A stretch of DNA of 8,702 nt from Candidatus Hydrogenedentota bacterium (GTDB lineage: Bacteria > Hydrogenedentota > Hydrogenedentia > Hydrogenedentales > SLHB01), in assembly GCA_003557825.1 (NCBI GenBank), contig PWNM01000355.1, forward strand, positions 1 to 8,702. The letters run 5' to 3'. A program made the translations under genes and the position numbers. The notes under the pieces are model-generated. The model made no database searches. It was not told where the DNA came from and worked only from the letters and a program-made list of their open reading frames with translations. Positions 1-5,875 of this stretch are shown piece after piece. Each line of letters opens with the position of its first letter. Positions within the stretch are counted from its first letter, which is position 1.

Positions 1-398
1 ATATGAACGTTCTCAAAAACGATCCCCGCAGGGAACTGGCTATACCCTCTGAACGGACCGGGATCGTCCGTAAGGTCGAGATTGCGATTGGCATCGATGT
101 AGAGAAGCTCGTTCTCTATATTGGCGAGGCCGACAAAATCATCCGGTCCATCTCCGAAGAAGAGCGCCGTATGCATGACAGAGGATCCCGCATATTCGGG
201 CTCATCTCTGAACTGAATTTCCACATCGGGCCTGACATCAAACCAGATAGGGTGTTCGAAGCCCGTAGGACTCCACTCAAGGTAAAATGTTTGCGTTTCC
301 AAGTCGCCGGCAGCGGCCCCCGCCCCACCCATAGCTACAAAAACGCTGAGGACGGCACCATACAACAGTAACATCCTTTTGGGTGGCAAAGGCGTCAT
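1..398 (-). CDS. Secreted protein with Ca-binding-like acidic loop, paralog of the 1250-2371 gene (3' end cut by window edge)
   Basis: This gene starts at 398 and runs off the left edge; 132 codons are visible. The ATG overlaps the TGA of the upstream membrane-protein gene as ATGA, and a GGAGAG lies 6 nt before it, so the start is well supported. Residues 1-31 look like a signal peptide: a basic N-terminus (KR), a hydrophobic stretch at about 9-24 and a small-residue region ending in AAAG. The mature part aligns without gaps to the paralog at 1250-2371 with a constant 10-residue offset. Both share an E-W near the mature N-terminus, 'EPxYAGS', and LYIDANRNLDLTDDP at residues 99-113. That last segment (D-x-N-x-N-x-D) resembles EF-hand or dockerin-type calcium loops. 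Export to the periplasm or surface is inferred. I recognise no function. Confidence 0.8.
   Translation of the reverse strand, partial: MTPLPPKRMLLLYGAVLSVFVAMGGAGAAAGDLETQTFYLEWSPTGFEHPIWFDVRPDVEIQFRDEPEYAGSSVMHTALFFGDGPDDFVGLANIENELLYIDANRNLDLTDDPGPFRGYSQFPAGIVFENVH
64..104. repeat. 41-bp direct repeat, copy 1 (within paralogous coding sequences)
   Basis: Positions 64-104 match 2067-2107 at all but two of 41 bases, including 29 identical bases in a row (76-104 and 2079-2107). The segment encodes the conserved acidic loop region (part of LYIDANRNLDLTDDP) of the two paralogous secreted proteins. The flanking coding sequence has diverged much more. Confidence 0.9.
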
Positions 399-1222
399 GG
401 TCGGCTCTCCGCTATGTCGACGTTGGGTGTCGTAGGAACCGCGGGAACGGCATCCATTTCTGCCATAGGAATACCGAATATAGGCGCAAATCGACGGCGG
501 TATTCCCGATTAAACCACACCAAGGCCATGAAGGACATGAGCAGCAGCCACATGGAAACACCAACACCAACAACGACGATCGACAGGAGGCTTAATAATA
601 AGAAACCGCCCCCTTCAAGAATGAAGAGGAGCAGGGCAAAAGGTCCGATGATGCCCAAAGACACTAAGAGGCAGAACAATAGGAGCCAGAGGGCGAAGGA
701 TAGGGGCTGATAACTTCGTCGAAACGCGATGAAGCCGGCGAGTCCAAAGGCGAACCACATCCCGCCAAGGATTAGACCATTGCCGATTACATACCCTAAG
801 GTCTCGAAGGAAATATCAGCAGTCCCCAGTGCGTACACCGCAAAAGCCAGGGCGAGAATGGGAACGGCTGCCAGAAAGCGACTGCCATTATGAGACATTT
901 TGCTAAATATGTAGGACAGGGACCAGAGCATCGCAATAACGTAGACTATACTGATCATAAAATCGCCGCCGTCGCCTCCCAACATATGTGCAAGTATTAG
1001 CAATACGAGCGCCCAAGACATCAAGGGTATCATCACGGCCCATGCGCTCAGTGAACGGTTCGGCTTCAGCAGGAGCAACACGACGAGAAACGCCCATGGG
1101 ATCAGAATGACCAGATTGCGATGGAACGGCCATTCGACGGTTGCCGGCACGGCTTCAGATACCCCGGAGTCGCCCACAGTGGACGGCATAATCGTAAAGG
1201 TACCGAACTGGGTCAATGGCAC
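395..1222 (-). CDS. Polytopic integral membrane protein of unknown function
   Basis: This 275-aa protein is strongly hydrophobic, with about 7-8 membrane segments: roughly residues 36-52, 60-82, 87-107, 114-133, 141-166, 174-202 and 205-237 (the last two may each be a hairpin or pair). The N-terminal 30 residues and the C-terminal tail (about 238-275, starting with the basic NREYRRRF) are polar. I see no catalytic or transport motif. The start is uncertain. GTG at 1222 has no good ribosome site at proper spacing, and the in-frame ATG at 1189 (residue 12) has none either. AGAGGA at 1244-1249 lies 21 nt from the GTG. Translation may be coupled to the gene ending at 1250. The gene sits between two paralogous secreted-protein genes, 27 nt after one and overlapping the next by 4 nt, so the three probably act together. 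It could be a membrane anchor or partner, but that is inference. Confidence 0.75.
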   Translation of the reverse strand: MPLTQFGTFTIMPSTVGDSGVSEAVPATVEWPFHRNLVILIPWAFLVVLLLLKPNRSLSAWAVMIPLMSWALVLLILAHMLGGDGGDFMISIVYVIAMLWSLSYIFSKMSHNGSRFLAAVPILALAFAVYALGTADISFETLGYVIGNGLILGGMWFAFGLAGFIAFRRSYQPLSFALWLLLFCLLVSLGIIGPFALLLFILEGGGFLLLSLLSIVVVGVGVSMWLLLMSFMALVWFNREYRRRFAPIFGIPMAEMDAVPAVPTTPNVDIAESRP

Positions 1223-1249
1223 TCGCCATGAGTACCCGCAGGTTCCTCT

Positions 1250-2371
1250 TCACCCATACTCGATCGTACCGGCTGCGACCTCTTTGTCGCCCTTCATAAC
1301 CACAAAGCCGGGCGGTCCGGCCCTGTTATTATTCATATATTCGAATCCATCTATCCCTTCATTTTCATAGGAAAGATGGATGGACCGACGAAAACGGCGG
1401 GCTGTGATCGTCTCGCGTATTGGCCCCCCCGCGGCAAGGGTGGTCTCGCCCTGAGGTGGGACAGTAAACATCCAAGCGCTCTCCCACCGTTCCTGGTCAA
1501 AGACCCAACCGTCCTCCAGTAGAACCCGCCGAACGGTGTACGTTCCTGAGGGCAAGTGAAGGGGCCCCGCACCGGTGGCTGTTTTCTGGGTGGGTCCGTC
1601 GAACATGATCTGGCTGATATACTGGCCTTGGATGTTCACCACCCCCATCGCTGTGTCCGAAGGCTGCAGGGTAGCCCGAATCGCGGGCGTTTCATCGGCA
1701 TCTGTCGGCTCGACCAGCGACAGGTCGAGCGCAAAGGGGCGTTCATTCGCCATGACTATGGCCGGTATGGTCGAGGATGGGGTAACCGCCCGCTGAGCAT
1801 GAACAGGAGCAAACTCAAACCCGTCGCCCTCGCCGAAACGTCCGTTGAGGTTATCCATAACAGCAATACGGAAATCGACGCCATCTATTTCTGCATGGCC
1901 TTCCCAGCCGGAATGAATGGTGGCCAAGACCTGCGTGAAATAGCCAAAGCTTATATTGAGCGACAACACATAAGGGATCGCCAAGCCGTCATGGTCGAGC
2001 ACCAGGTGAACATCGTTGAAAAACATCATGGAGTCTTCCGATGACCTAGCCGGAAAAGGCTCGGGGTCGTCGGTAAGATCGAGATTGCGATTGGCATCGA
2101 TGTAGAGCCGTTCCGCGTCCACATCAATGGCGATTCCAAGGAATTCGGTTCGATCATCGCTCAAAGGCAGCGGGATTCGCTCGATGCGGGACCCGGCATA
2201 TACAGGTTCGGCTCGAAAGCGGAGCTCTTCAGTTGGGGAAATGATGAACTCAACGGGATGGGAAAACTGGGACTGCTGCCACTCCAGGGTAATGGTCTGG
2301 GGTTCGCCGTTGGCCGGCGCACTCCCCACGGCTACAGCAGCGCATAGAACAACAATAACGTACCGCCACAT
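1250..2371 (-). CDS. Secreted protein with two Ca-binding-like acidic loops, unknown function
   Basis: This 373-aa protein begins with a signal peptide at about residues 1-22 (hydrophobic core YVIVVLCAAVAVG, then SAPANG). I chose ATG 2371 over the longer reading from 2422 because GGAGGG lies 8 nt upstream and the signal peptide then starts properly. The upstream 17 codons are polar and would bury it. Residues 89-103 carry LYIDANRNLDLTDDP, like an EF-hand or dockerin calcium loop. Residues 173-186 (DNLNGRFGEGDGFE) form a second such acidic Asn/Asp/Gly-rich segment. Residues about 268-282 (LHLPSGTYTVRRVLL) resemble a strand of a beta-sandwich domain. There is no transmembrane anchor after the signal peptide, so it is probably periplasmic or extracellular. 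Its paralog lies at 1-398 and a membrane protein lies between them. No enzyme motif is visible; calcium binding is inferred from pattern only. Confidence 0.8.
   Translation of the reverse strand: MWRYVIVVLCAAVAVGSAPANGEPQTITLEWQQSQFSHPVEFIISPTEELRFRAEPVYAGSRIERIPLPLSDDRTEFLGIAIDVDAERLYIDANRNLDLTDDPEPFPARSSEDSMMFFNDVHLVLDHDGLAIPYVLSLNISFGYFTQVLATIHSGWEGHAEIDGVDFRIAVMDNLNGRFGEGDGFEFAPVHAQRAVTPSSTIPAIVMANERPFALDLSLVEPTDADETPAIRATLQPSDTAMGVVNIQGQYISQIMFDGPTQKTATGAGPLHLPSGTYTVRRVLLEDGWVFDQERWESAWMFTVPPQGETTLAAGGPIRETITARRFRRSIHLSYENEGIDGFEYMNNNRAGPPGFVVMKGDKEVAAGTIEYG
2067..2107. repeat. 41-bp direct repeat, copy 2 (within paralogous coding sequences)
   Basis: This is the partner of the segment at 64-104, with two mismatches in 41 bases. 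It lies inside the secreted-protein gene at 1250-2371 and covers the acidic, calcium-loop-like motif. Confidence 0.9.
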
Positions 2372-2378
2372 ACCCTGA

Positions 2379-2384
2379 CCCTCC
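2379..2384 (-). promoter_or_regulatory. Ribosome binding site GGAGGG that decides the start at 2371
   Basis: On the minus strand GGAGGG at 2384-2379 leaves 8 nt between GGAGG and the ATG at 2371. This is near-ideal spacing and supports that start over the in-frame upstream one at 2422. Confidence 0.75.
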
Positions 2385-2399
2385 GGGCTTGCATTCAGT

Positions 2400-2417
2400 C
2401 TATGGCCACTACCATAG
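2400..2417. repeat. Perfect 6-bp inverted repeat in the 92-nt gap between the sel operon and the secreted-protein cluster
   Basis: CTATGG at 2400-2405 and CCATAG at 2412-2417 form a hairpin with a 6-nt loop, in an intergenic stretch (2372-2463) that is visibly richer in A/T than its surroundings. On the minus strand no T-run follows the stem, so it is not a classical terminator for the sel operon. On the plus strand a run of five T follows three bases later, but no plus-strand gene ends there. It could be an mRNA hairpin, a weak bidirectional stop or an operator. Confidence 0.35.
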
Positions 2418-2463
2418 CACATTTTTCAGTAAAAAGATAGCCACCAAAAATCACAATTCAGTC

Positions 2464-3330
2464 CTATTCCTCCTTGTGAGGACAGGATACCTGGCAATCG
2501 TGACACACGATGCAGTCCAAAGCCCGATTGGGCGGAACGCTGTCGAGAATGCGCTGCGACGGAGTGTCTCCTTGGGGGCACCGGCGATTGCAGGCTTCGC
2601 AGGCAGTACAGTGCTCGGTTGGCGCTTTGATTTTCCAGAAACTGATGTAATTGAGGGGGGCCAACATGGCGCCGATGGGACAAAAGGCCTTACAAAAGCT
2701 CCGACTGCTCGCTATGACAAGACCAAGTACCAGGACCAAAATGGCCAGTTTCACTGCCGTGGCCGCGTCGATGGAGGCAATGCCTGCACTGACCACATTC
2801 GGGATCGTCACCTGAATGGCCGAGGCAGGGCAGAACCGGCAAAAAGACCACTGTGTCATTTCGCCCCAGAGGAAAGGAAATGCCACCACCATTAGGGCGA
2901 GTACGGCAAACTTGCCGTAGGACGTCCATGGGGGCATGCGGAATTTGGGCGTGGGGATTTTGTAGAGCAGGTCCTGCAGGAAACCGAAGGGGCAGACCCA
3001 TCCGCAGAGAAGTCGGCCGATCAAGACGCCAAGGAGCAACACCATTCCAACAGCCAGGAATGGAAAGATACGATAACCGGCATAGTGGACATAGACGCCG
3101 ATGGGGCACGCGAACCACGCCAACGCGCACGAGTGACAGCTTAGAATGGGATTGCACAACCACTTGAACTCAGGCCCCCACGAGCTATGGAGGGCCACGA
3201 GAAAGAACAGCTGCGTGAACCGCCGCTTGTAAGAGTCGATTGTCGCTTTGATTGTGTCCAATTGTCCTGCCCTTGAGTGTCGCGCTGCCAGAAGCAAGGA
3301 AACGTCGGAGACGGCCGCCATGACCGCCAC
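2464..3330 (-). CDS. NapH-type membrane protein with two C-terminal [4Fe-4S] ferredoxin motifs
   Basis: This 288-aa protein (from the GTG at 3330) combines membrane segments with many cysteines. From the N-terminus: C59/C65/C68/C75 (CxxxxxCHxC...ACPIG), a membrane span at about 90-107, C109/C113 in CGWVCPFGFLQDLLYK, a span at about 140-155, C164/C167, a span at about 193-209, and C213/C217 in FCKAFCPIGA. Two ferredoxin motifs follow: C241/C244/C247/C251 and C273/C276/C279/C283. This layout is that of NapH and related electron-transfer proteins, which pass electrons between membrane quinols and partner redox proteins. The protein ends just after the last Cys. The start is doubtful. GTG 3330 and ATG 3321 have no ribosome site and lie in or beside a putative SECIS hairpin. 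TTG 3261 has AAGG 9 nt upstream and would give a 265-aa protein starting D-T-I-K. It follows the putative selenoprotein gene and may be its electron donor (inference). Confidence 0.85.
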   Translation of the reverse strand: MAVMAAVSDVSLLLAARHSRAGQLDTIKATIDSYKRRFTQLFFLVALHSSWGPEFKWLCNPILSCHSCALAWFACPIGVYVHYAGYRIFPFLAVGMVLLLGVLIGRLLCGWVCPFGFLQDLLYKIPTPKFRMPPWTSYGKFAVLALMVVAFPFLWGEMTQWSFCRFCPASAIQVTIPNVVSAGIASIDAATAVKLAILVLVLGLVIASSRSFCKAFCPIGAMLAPLNYISFWKIKAPTEHCTACEACNRRCPQGDTPSQRILDSVPPNRALDCIVCHDCQVSCPHKEE

Positions 3331-3332
3331 AG
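3306..3332 (-). promoter_or_regulatory. Candidate bacterial SECIS hairpin downstream of an in-frame UGA
   Basis: On the minus strand, 3328-3322 (GGCGGUC) pairs with 3316-3310 (GGCCGUC) in seven consecutive pairs, two of them G-U, closing a 5-nt AUGGC loop. Beyond single mismatches, 3330-3308 and 3332-3306 also pair. The apical loop begins 22 nt after the UGA at 3345-3343, within the range known for bacterial SECIS elements read by SelB. The loop does not have a G in its first two bases, as the commonly used consensus asks, so it is only a candidate. Its loop contains the ATG at 3321, one of the possible starts of the next gene. Confidence 0.45.
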
Positions 3333-3336
3333 GGGG

Positions 3337-3603
3337 CTAAATTCACGTGGGGCAGGCTTGCTTGCCGCGGGGTTCGCTGCGGTCGTAGGTCGAGTAAAGG
3401 CGACCATCGCGACGTTTGGTTCCCGAGAACGTGGCATCGATAGTCAACTCTGCATCGCTAATGCGGTCGAACGCCTGGATGCCATATTCTTCGGTATCGG
3501 GATCGTATACCTGGTGCGTTCGCAACGCGCCTACGACGAGCAAAAGAATGGCCATGGCTACGACGGTCCCGGCGATTATGTATTCAACAGTCGCTCGTTT
3601 CAT
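3337..3603 (-). CDS. Putative small single-pass selenoprotein with C-terminal CxxU (86 aa if UGA is read as stop)
   Basis: The start at 3603 is 4 nt after the selB stop and has GAGG 7 nt upstream. By the standard code the protein is 86 aa and ends A-C-P-T at a UGA (3345-3343). If that UGA is selenocysteine, the protein gains U87 and I88 and ends at TAG (3339-3337). Residues about 8-27 form one membrane span after a basic start (MKR), so the remaining 60 residues should face the periplasm. Residues about 60-83 are rich in Arg, Gly, Tyr and Asp (SGTKRRDGRLYSTYDRSEPR, then GK), just before C84-P85-T86-U87. CxxU is the usual redox pair of selenoproteins, equivalent to CxxC in thioredoxin. The position directly after selB, followed by an Fe-S membrane protein, supports a redox role. 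I do not recognise a named family. The gene is certain enough; the recoding is inferred. Confidence 0.7.
3343..3345 (-). other. Candidate selenocysteine UGA codon
   Basis: This UGA follows Cys-Pro-Thr at the end of the small gene downstream of selB and is followed by AUU UAG in frame. Evidence for recoding: the resulting C-x-x-U spacing, a hairpin about 15 nt downstream, and a full set of Sec machinery genes in the same operon. Evidence against: only one codon separates it from a normal stop, so the extension itself gives no length signal. Confidence 0.55.
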
Positions 3604-3607
3604 AGCC

Positions 3608-5596
3608 CTACCTCACCAGTCGCGATTCGTATTGAGGCGCAAGCCGTCGATAGTTCCCATTACGCACAGTGATGTTGCGAGCATCCAGATCATCCAGAAT
3701 GGCCAAGGCATATTTACGGCTCGACCCGATGTCGTTTTTAAAGTCAGCCGAATCCAGTTGGCCCCGTTCCTGAATGATACGAATTACCATATCCTGTGCT
3801 TTCCGATAATGGGCGCGACTCAACGCCACATTTTTTGACACCCGAATCAGCTCCCCTTGATGGTACAAAAGATCCAGTACCTTTTGCACGGCTTTCGGCG
3901 GGGCATTTAGACGTTCGGGCAGCTCTTCTGGCCGGGGGGATTGGAAGCCGGTCTCGTCATAGATCGCCAGGATTCGGTCAAGCCCATCGCGCTCCTCTTT
4001 GGAAAGGGCCGCAGCGGCCTTCCGACGCAATAGACGGTCGCCCCGAATATCAACCGCCCCCTCGCCCGCCAGGGCCTTTAGGGCCGCTCGCCACACCGGT
4101 TCGGGCCAAGGAAATTGTTTCCGCAACGCCGCCATGGACAAGGTTAACCCCTTGACCTCGGGACCATCGATGAGCCCCCGTAATCCTAACACAGCCTTGG
4201 CAAAGGCATCGGGATCCATATAATGGTTGCCGGACAGCGCTATGATTTGACCTGATTCGGCAAGGGCATCGAGCCGGGCCTGAACGACAGCGACTGGTTC
4301 AAGCAGCGCCCGGGCGATGGCGTCGGGTGTGCCTCCCCCACGCTCTACGCACCCGAGATAGTGGGTCAACCGTCGATCAGCAAAGCGCGGGTCGGTTCGG
4401 GGCATATCGCCGAGGTGGTCCACATAGCTATGTAATCGTTCGGCAAGGTCGCGGTTACGAGGACGTTTGGGGCTGGCCGCATGTTCGAAGACCTCTCCCC
4501 CGGCGATGGTAGACGCAGGCGATGGCCTTCGCAGTAGAAACCGGTCATGAGCCGCTGCTGCTACAGGCCGTTCAACAATTACAGAACCCAAGACCTCGTG
4601 ATTGGGGGCGGCCACTCGTTCCTCCAGCAAAAACACCTTGCCCGGGGTCTCGCTCGTACCGATGTGGAGTTTCACTTCCTCTCCATGGCGCAATGGCGGT
4701 TCGACATCTGGAGCCGTTCGGATACGACCGTGAATCAAGCGGCTTTCGGAGAGCATATCCGGTAGGCAGACCATTTGCCCCCGTTCGAGTTGTTCGTGGT
4801 CAATGTCCGCCAGATTCAGGGCAAGGCACTGACCATAGCCTCCTTCGTCTGCATCGGCCAAAAAACGTTGAATCCCGCGAACCCGACCTCGCAATCCACC
4901 CGGCACGACCTCGATGGTATCACCCGTTCGAATGGTCCCCGCCAAGGGAATTCCCGTGACGACCACGCCGAACCCCTTCTGTACAAAGACCCGTTCGACG
5001 GGCATGCGGAACACCCCCGAACGCGTATGCCGTTTCAGCCCTTCGATTCGGGATACCAGGCCTTCGTAAAATTCCATGACGCCTTCGCCGGTCTCTGAAG
5101 AAACGGGATAGATGGGCGCCGTGGAAAGAAAGCTACCTTCGAGAAAGACGCTGATTTCCTCACTGACTGCTTCGACCCGTGCGGCATCTACCAGGTCCGT
5201 CTTGGTGAGGGCCACCATGCCGGTTGGTATGCCCATGAGTTCCATAATGTGGACATGCTCGACGGTCTGGGGCATGACACCGTCGTCGGCAGCGACGACC
5301 AAGACGGCCAGGTCGATTCCCGAAACGCCGGCCACCATATTCTTAATAAACTTCTCGTGCCCGGGAACATCCACAATGCCCACGCAGAGGCGTCCACCCA
5401 GCATGCAGGGCGCAAAGCCCAGTTCGATGGTCAGGCCTCGTTCCTTTTCCTCACGAAGCCGGTCGGTGGCGCAACCGGTCAGGAGCCCCACAAGGCGGGT
5501 CTTGCCATGGTCGACATGGCCCGCTGTGCAGATCATCATGATGACATCGGGTTGGTCGCCTCGCCGCATCAATCCCGGAGCTGTTGAGTGCGCCAT
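3608..5596 (-). CDS. selB: Selenocysteine-specific translation elongation factor SelB
   Basis: SelB is a GTPase that carries Sec-tRNA(Sec) to the ribosome at UGA codons followed by a SECIS hairpin. This 662-aa protein has the full layout. The GTPase domain carries G1 GHVDHGKT at 26-33, switch region ERGLTIELGF at 52-61, G3 DVPGH at 76-80 and G4 TKTD at 131-134. EF-Tu-like beta-barrel domains follow at about 195-370. A C-terminal array of winged-helix domains covers about 385-655. The last one contains FKNDIGSSRKYALAILDDLD at 619-638, which is typical of the SECIS-binding fourth winged helix. E. coli SelB is 614 aa. Part of the extra length is a 20-residue N-terminal extension before the usual 'M-I-x-T-A-G-H-V-D-H'; this start is favoured by AAGGAG 5 nt upstream. 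It lies 9 nt after selD. Confidence 0.96.
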   Translation of the reverse strand: MAHSTAPGLMRRGDQPDVIMMICTAGHVDHGKTRLVGLLTGCATDRLREEKERGLTIELGFAPCMLGGRLCVGIVDVPGHEKFIKNMVAGVSGIDLAVLVVAADDGVMPQTVEHVHIMELMGIPTGMVALTKTDLVDAARVEAVSEEISVFLEGSFLSTAPIYPVSSETGEGVMEFYEGLVSRIEGLKRHTRSGVFRMPVERVFVQKGFGVVVTGIPLAGTIRTGDTIEVVPGGLRGRVRGIQRFLADADEGGYGQCLALNLADIDHEQLERGQMVCLPDMLSESRLIHGRIRTAPDVEPPLRHGEEVKLHIGTSETPGKVFLLEERVAAPNHEVLGSVIVERPVAAAAHDRFLLRRPSPASTIAGGEVFEHAASPKRPRNRDLAERLHSYVDHLGDMPRTDPRFADRRLTHYLGCVERGGGTPDAIARALLEPVAVVQARLDALAESGQIIALSGNHYMDPDAFAKAVLGLRGLIDGPEVKGLTLSMAALRKQFPWPEPVWRAALKALAGEGAVDIRGDRLLRRKAAAALSKEERDGLDRILAIYDETGFQSPRPEELPERLNAPPKAVQKVLDLLYHQGELIRVSKNVALSRAHYRKAQDMVIRIIQERGQLDSADFKNDIGSSRKYALAILDDLDARNITVRNGNYRRLAPQYESRLVR

Positions 5597-5601
5597 GGGA
5601 A

Positions 5602-5607
5602 CTCCTT
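5602..5607 (-). promoter_or_regulatory. selB ribosome binding site overlapping the selD stop codon
   Basis: AAGGAG at 5607-5602 overlaps the TAA stop of the upstream gene (5608-5606) and ends 5 nt before the selB ATG at 5596. It supports this upstream start over Met20 or Met21, and suggests coupling of selB translation to termination of the SelD fusion. Confidence 0.7.
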
Positions 5608-5875
5608 AGTAGCCGACGGCGCGGCACGTTTCCTGGAAGAACATCATGGCCGTACACCCGCCGAAGGCAATGGCCAGGTTGGCCGCTTCCTCGACTTCGG
5701 CTTTGGGGATGCCCATCTGCTTGGCCCCTTCGAGGTGTGTCCGTAAACACGGCTCGCAATGGTGAGCGATGGATAGGACGATGGCCATGAGCTTTTTGTT
5801 GCGTCCGTCGATCAGGCCCGGCGTGTTGGCCTCTTTCATAAAGGCCTTGAATGTATCGAGCGAGTTTTCTGCCAT
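5606..5875 (-). CDS. Possible internally initiated 89-aa AhpD-like protein (same frame as the end of selD)
   Basis: An ATG at 5875 within the selD reading frame is preceded by AGGAGG (5889-5884) with 8 nt spacing, the best ribosome site in the window. Translation from it would give an 89-residue protein, MAENSLDTFK..., covering the whole AhpD-like domain. This is about the normal size of stand-alone members of the carboxymuconolactone decarboxylase family. Active-site C40-x-x-C43-x-x-x-H47 is the disulfide-reducing centre of AhpD, which regenerates peroxiredoxin. The gene may once have been separate and become fused by loss of the SelD stop, or both forms may be made. Confidence 0.45.
   Translation of the reverse strand: MAENSLDTFKAFMKEANTPGLIDGRNKKLMAIVLSIAHHCEPCLRTHLEGAKQMGIPKAEVEEAANLAIAFGGCTAMMFFQETCRAVGY

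Noticed and set aside
414..710. Plus-strand open frames, including 1556-2044, 2389-2895, 5112-5609, 6716-7393 and 8077-8694
   Set aside because: They lie antisense to well-supported minus-strand genes, have no family motifs, and are expected shadows in sequence of this base composition.
1250..1252. UGA stop of the secreted-protein gene, which is in the same frame as the next gene and could give a readthrough fusion or Sec
   Set aside because: No Cys lies near the UGA on the N-terminal side to form a CxxU pair, the protein ends in an ordinary way, and the next gene has its own possible start codons. Frame sharing alone is a one-in-three chance.
2400..2430. Rho-independent terminator at the end of the sel operon
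   Set aside because: The 6-bp hairpin is followed by T-rich sequence only on the plus strand, where no gene ends. On the minus strand the stem is followed by ACTGAATGC.
2405..2450. Minus-strand promoter for the secreted-protein cluster (TGCTATGGT as an extended -10)
   Set aside because: The spacing to any TTGACA-like -35 is poor, and A/T-rich gaps yield such matches easily.
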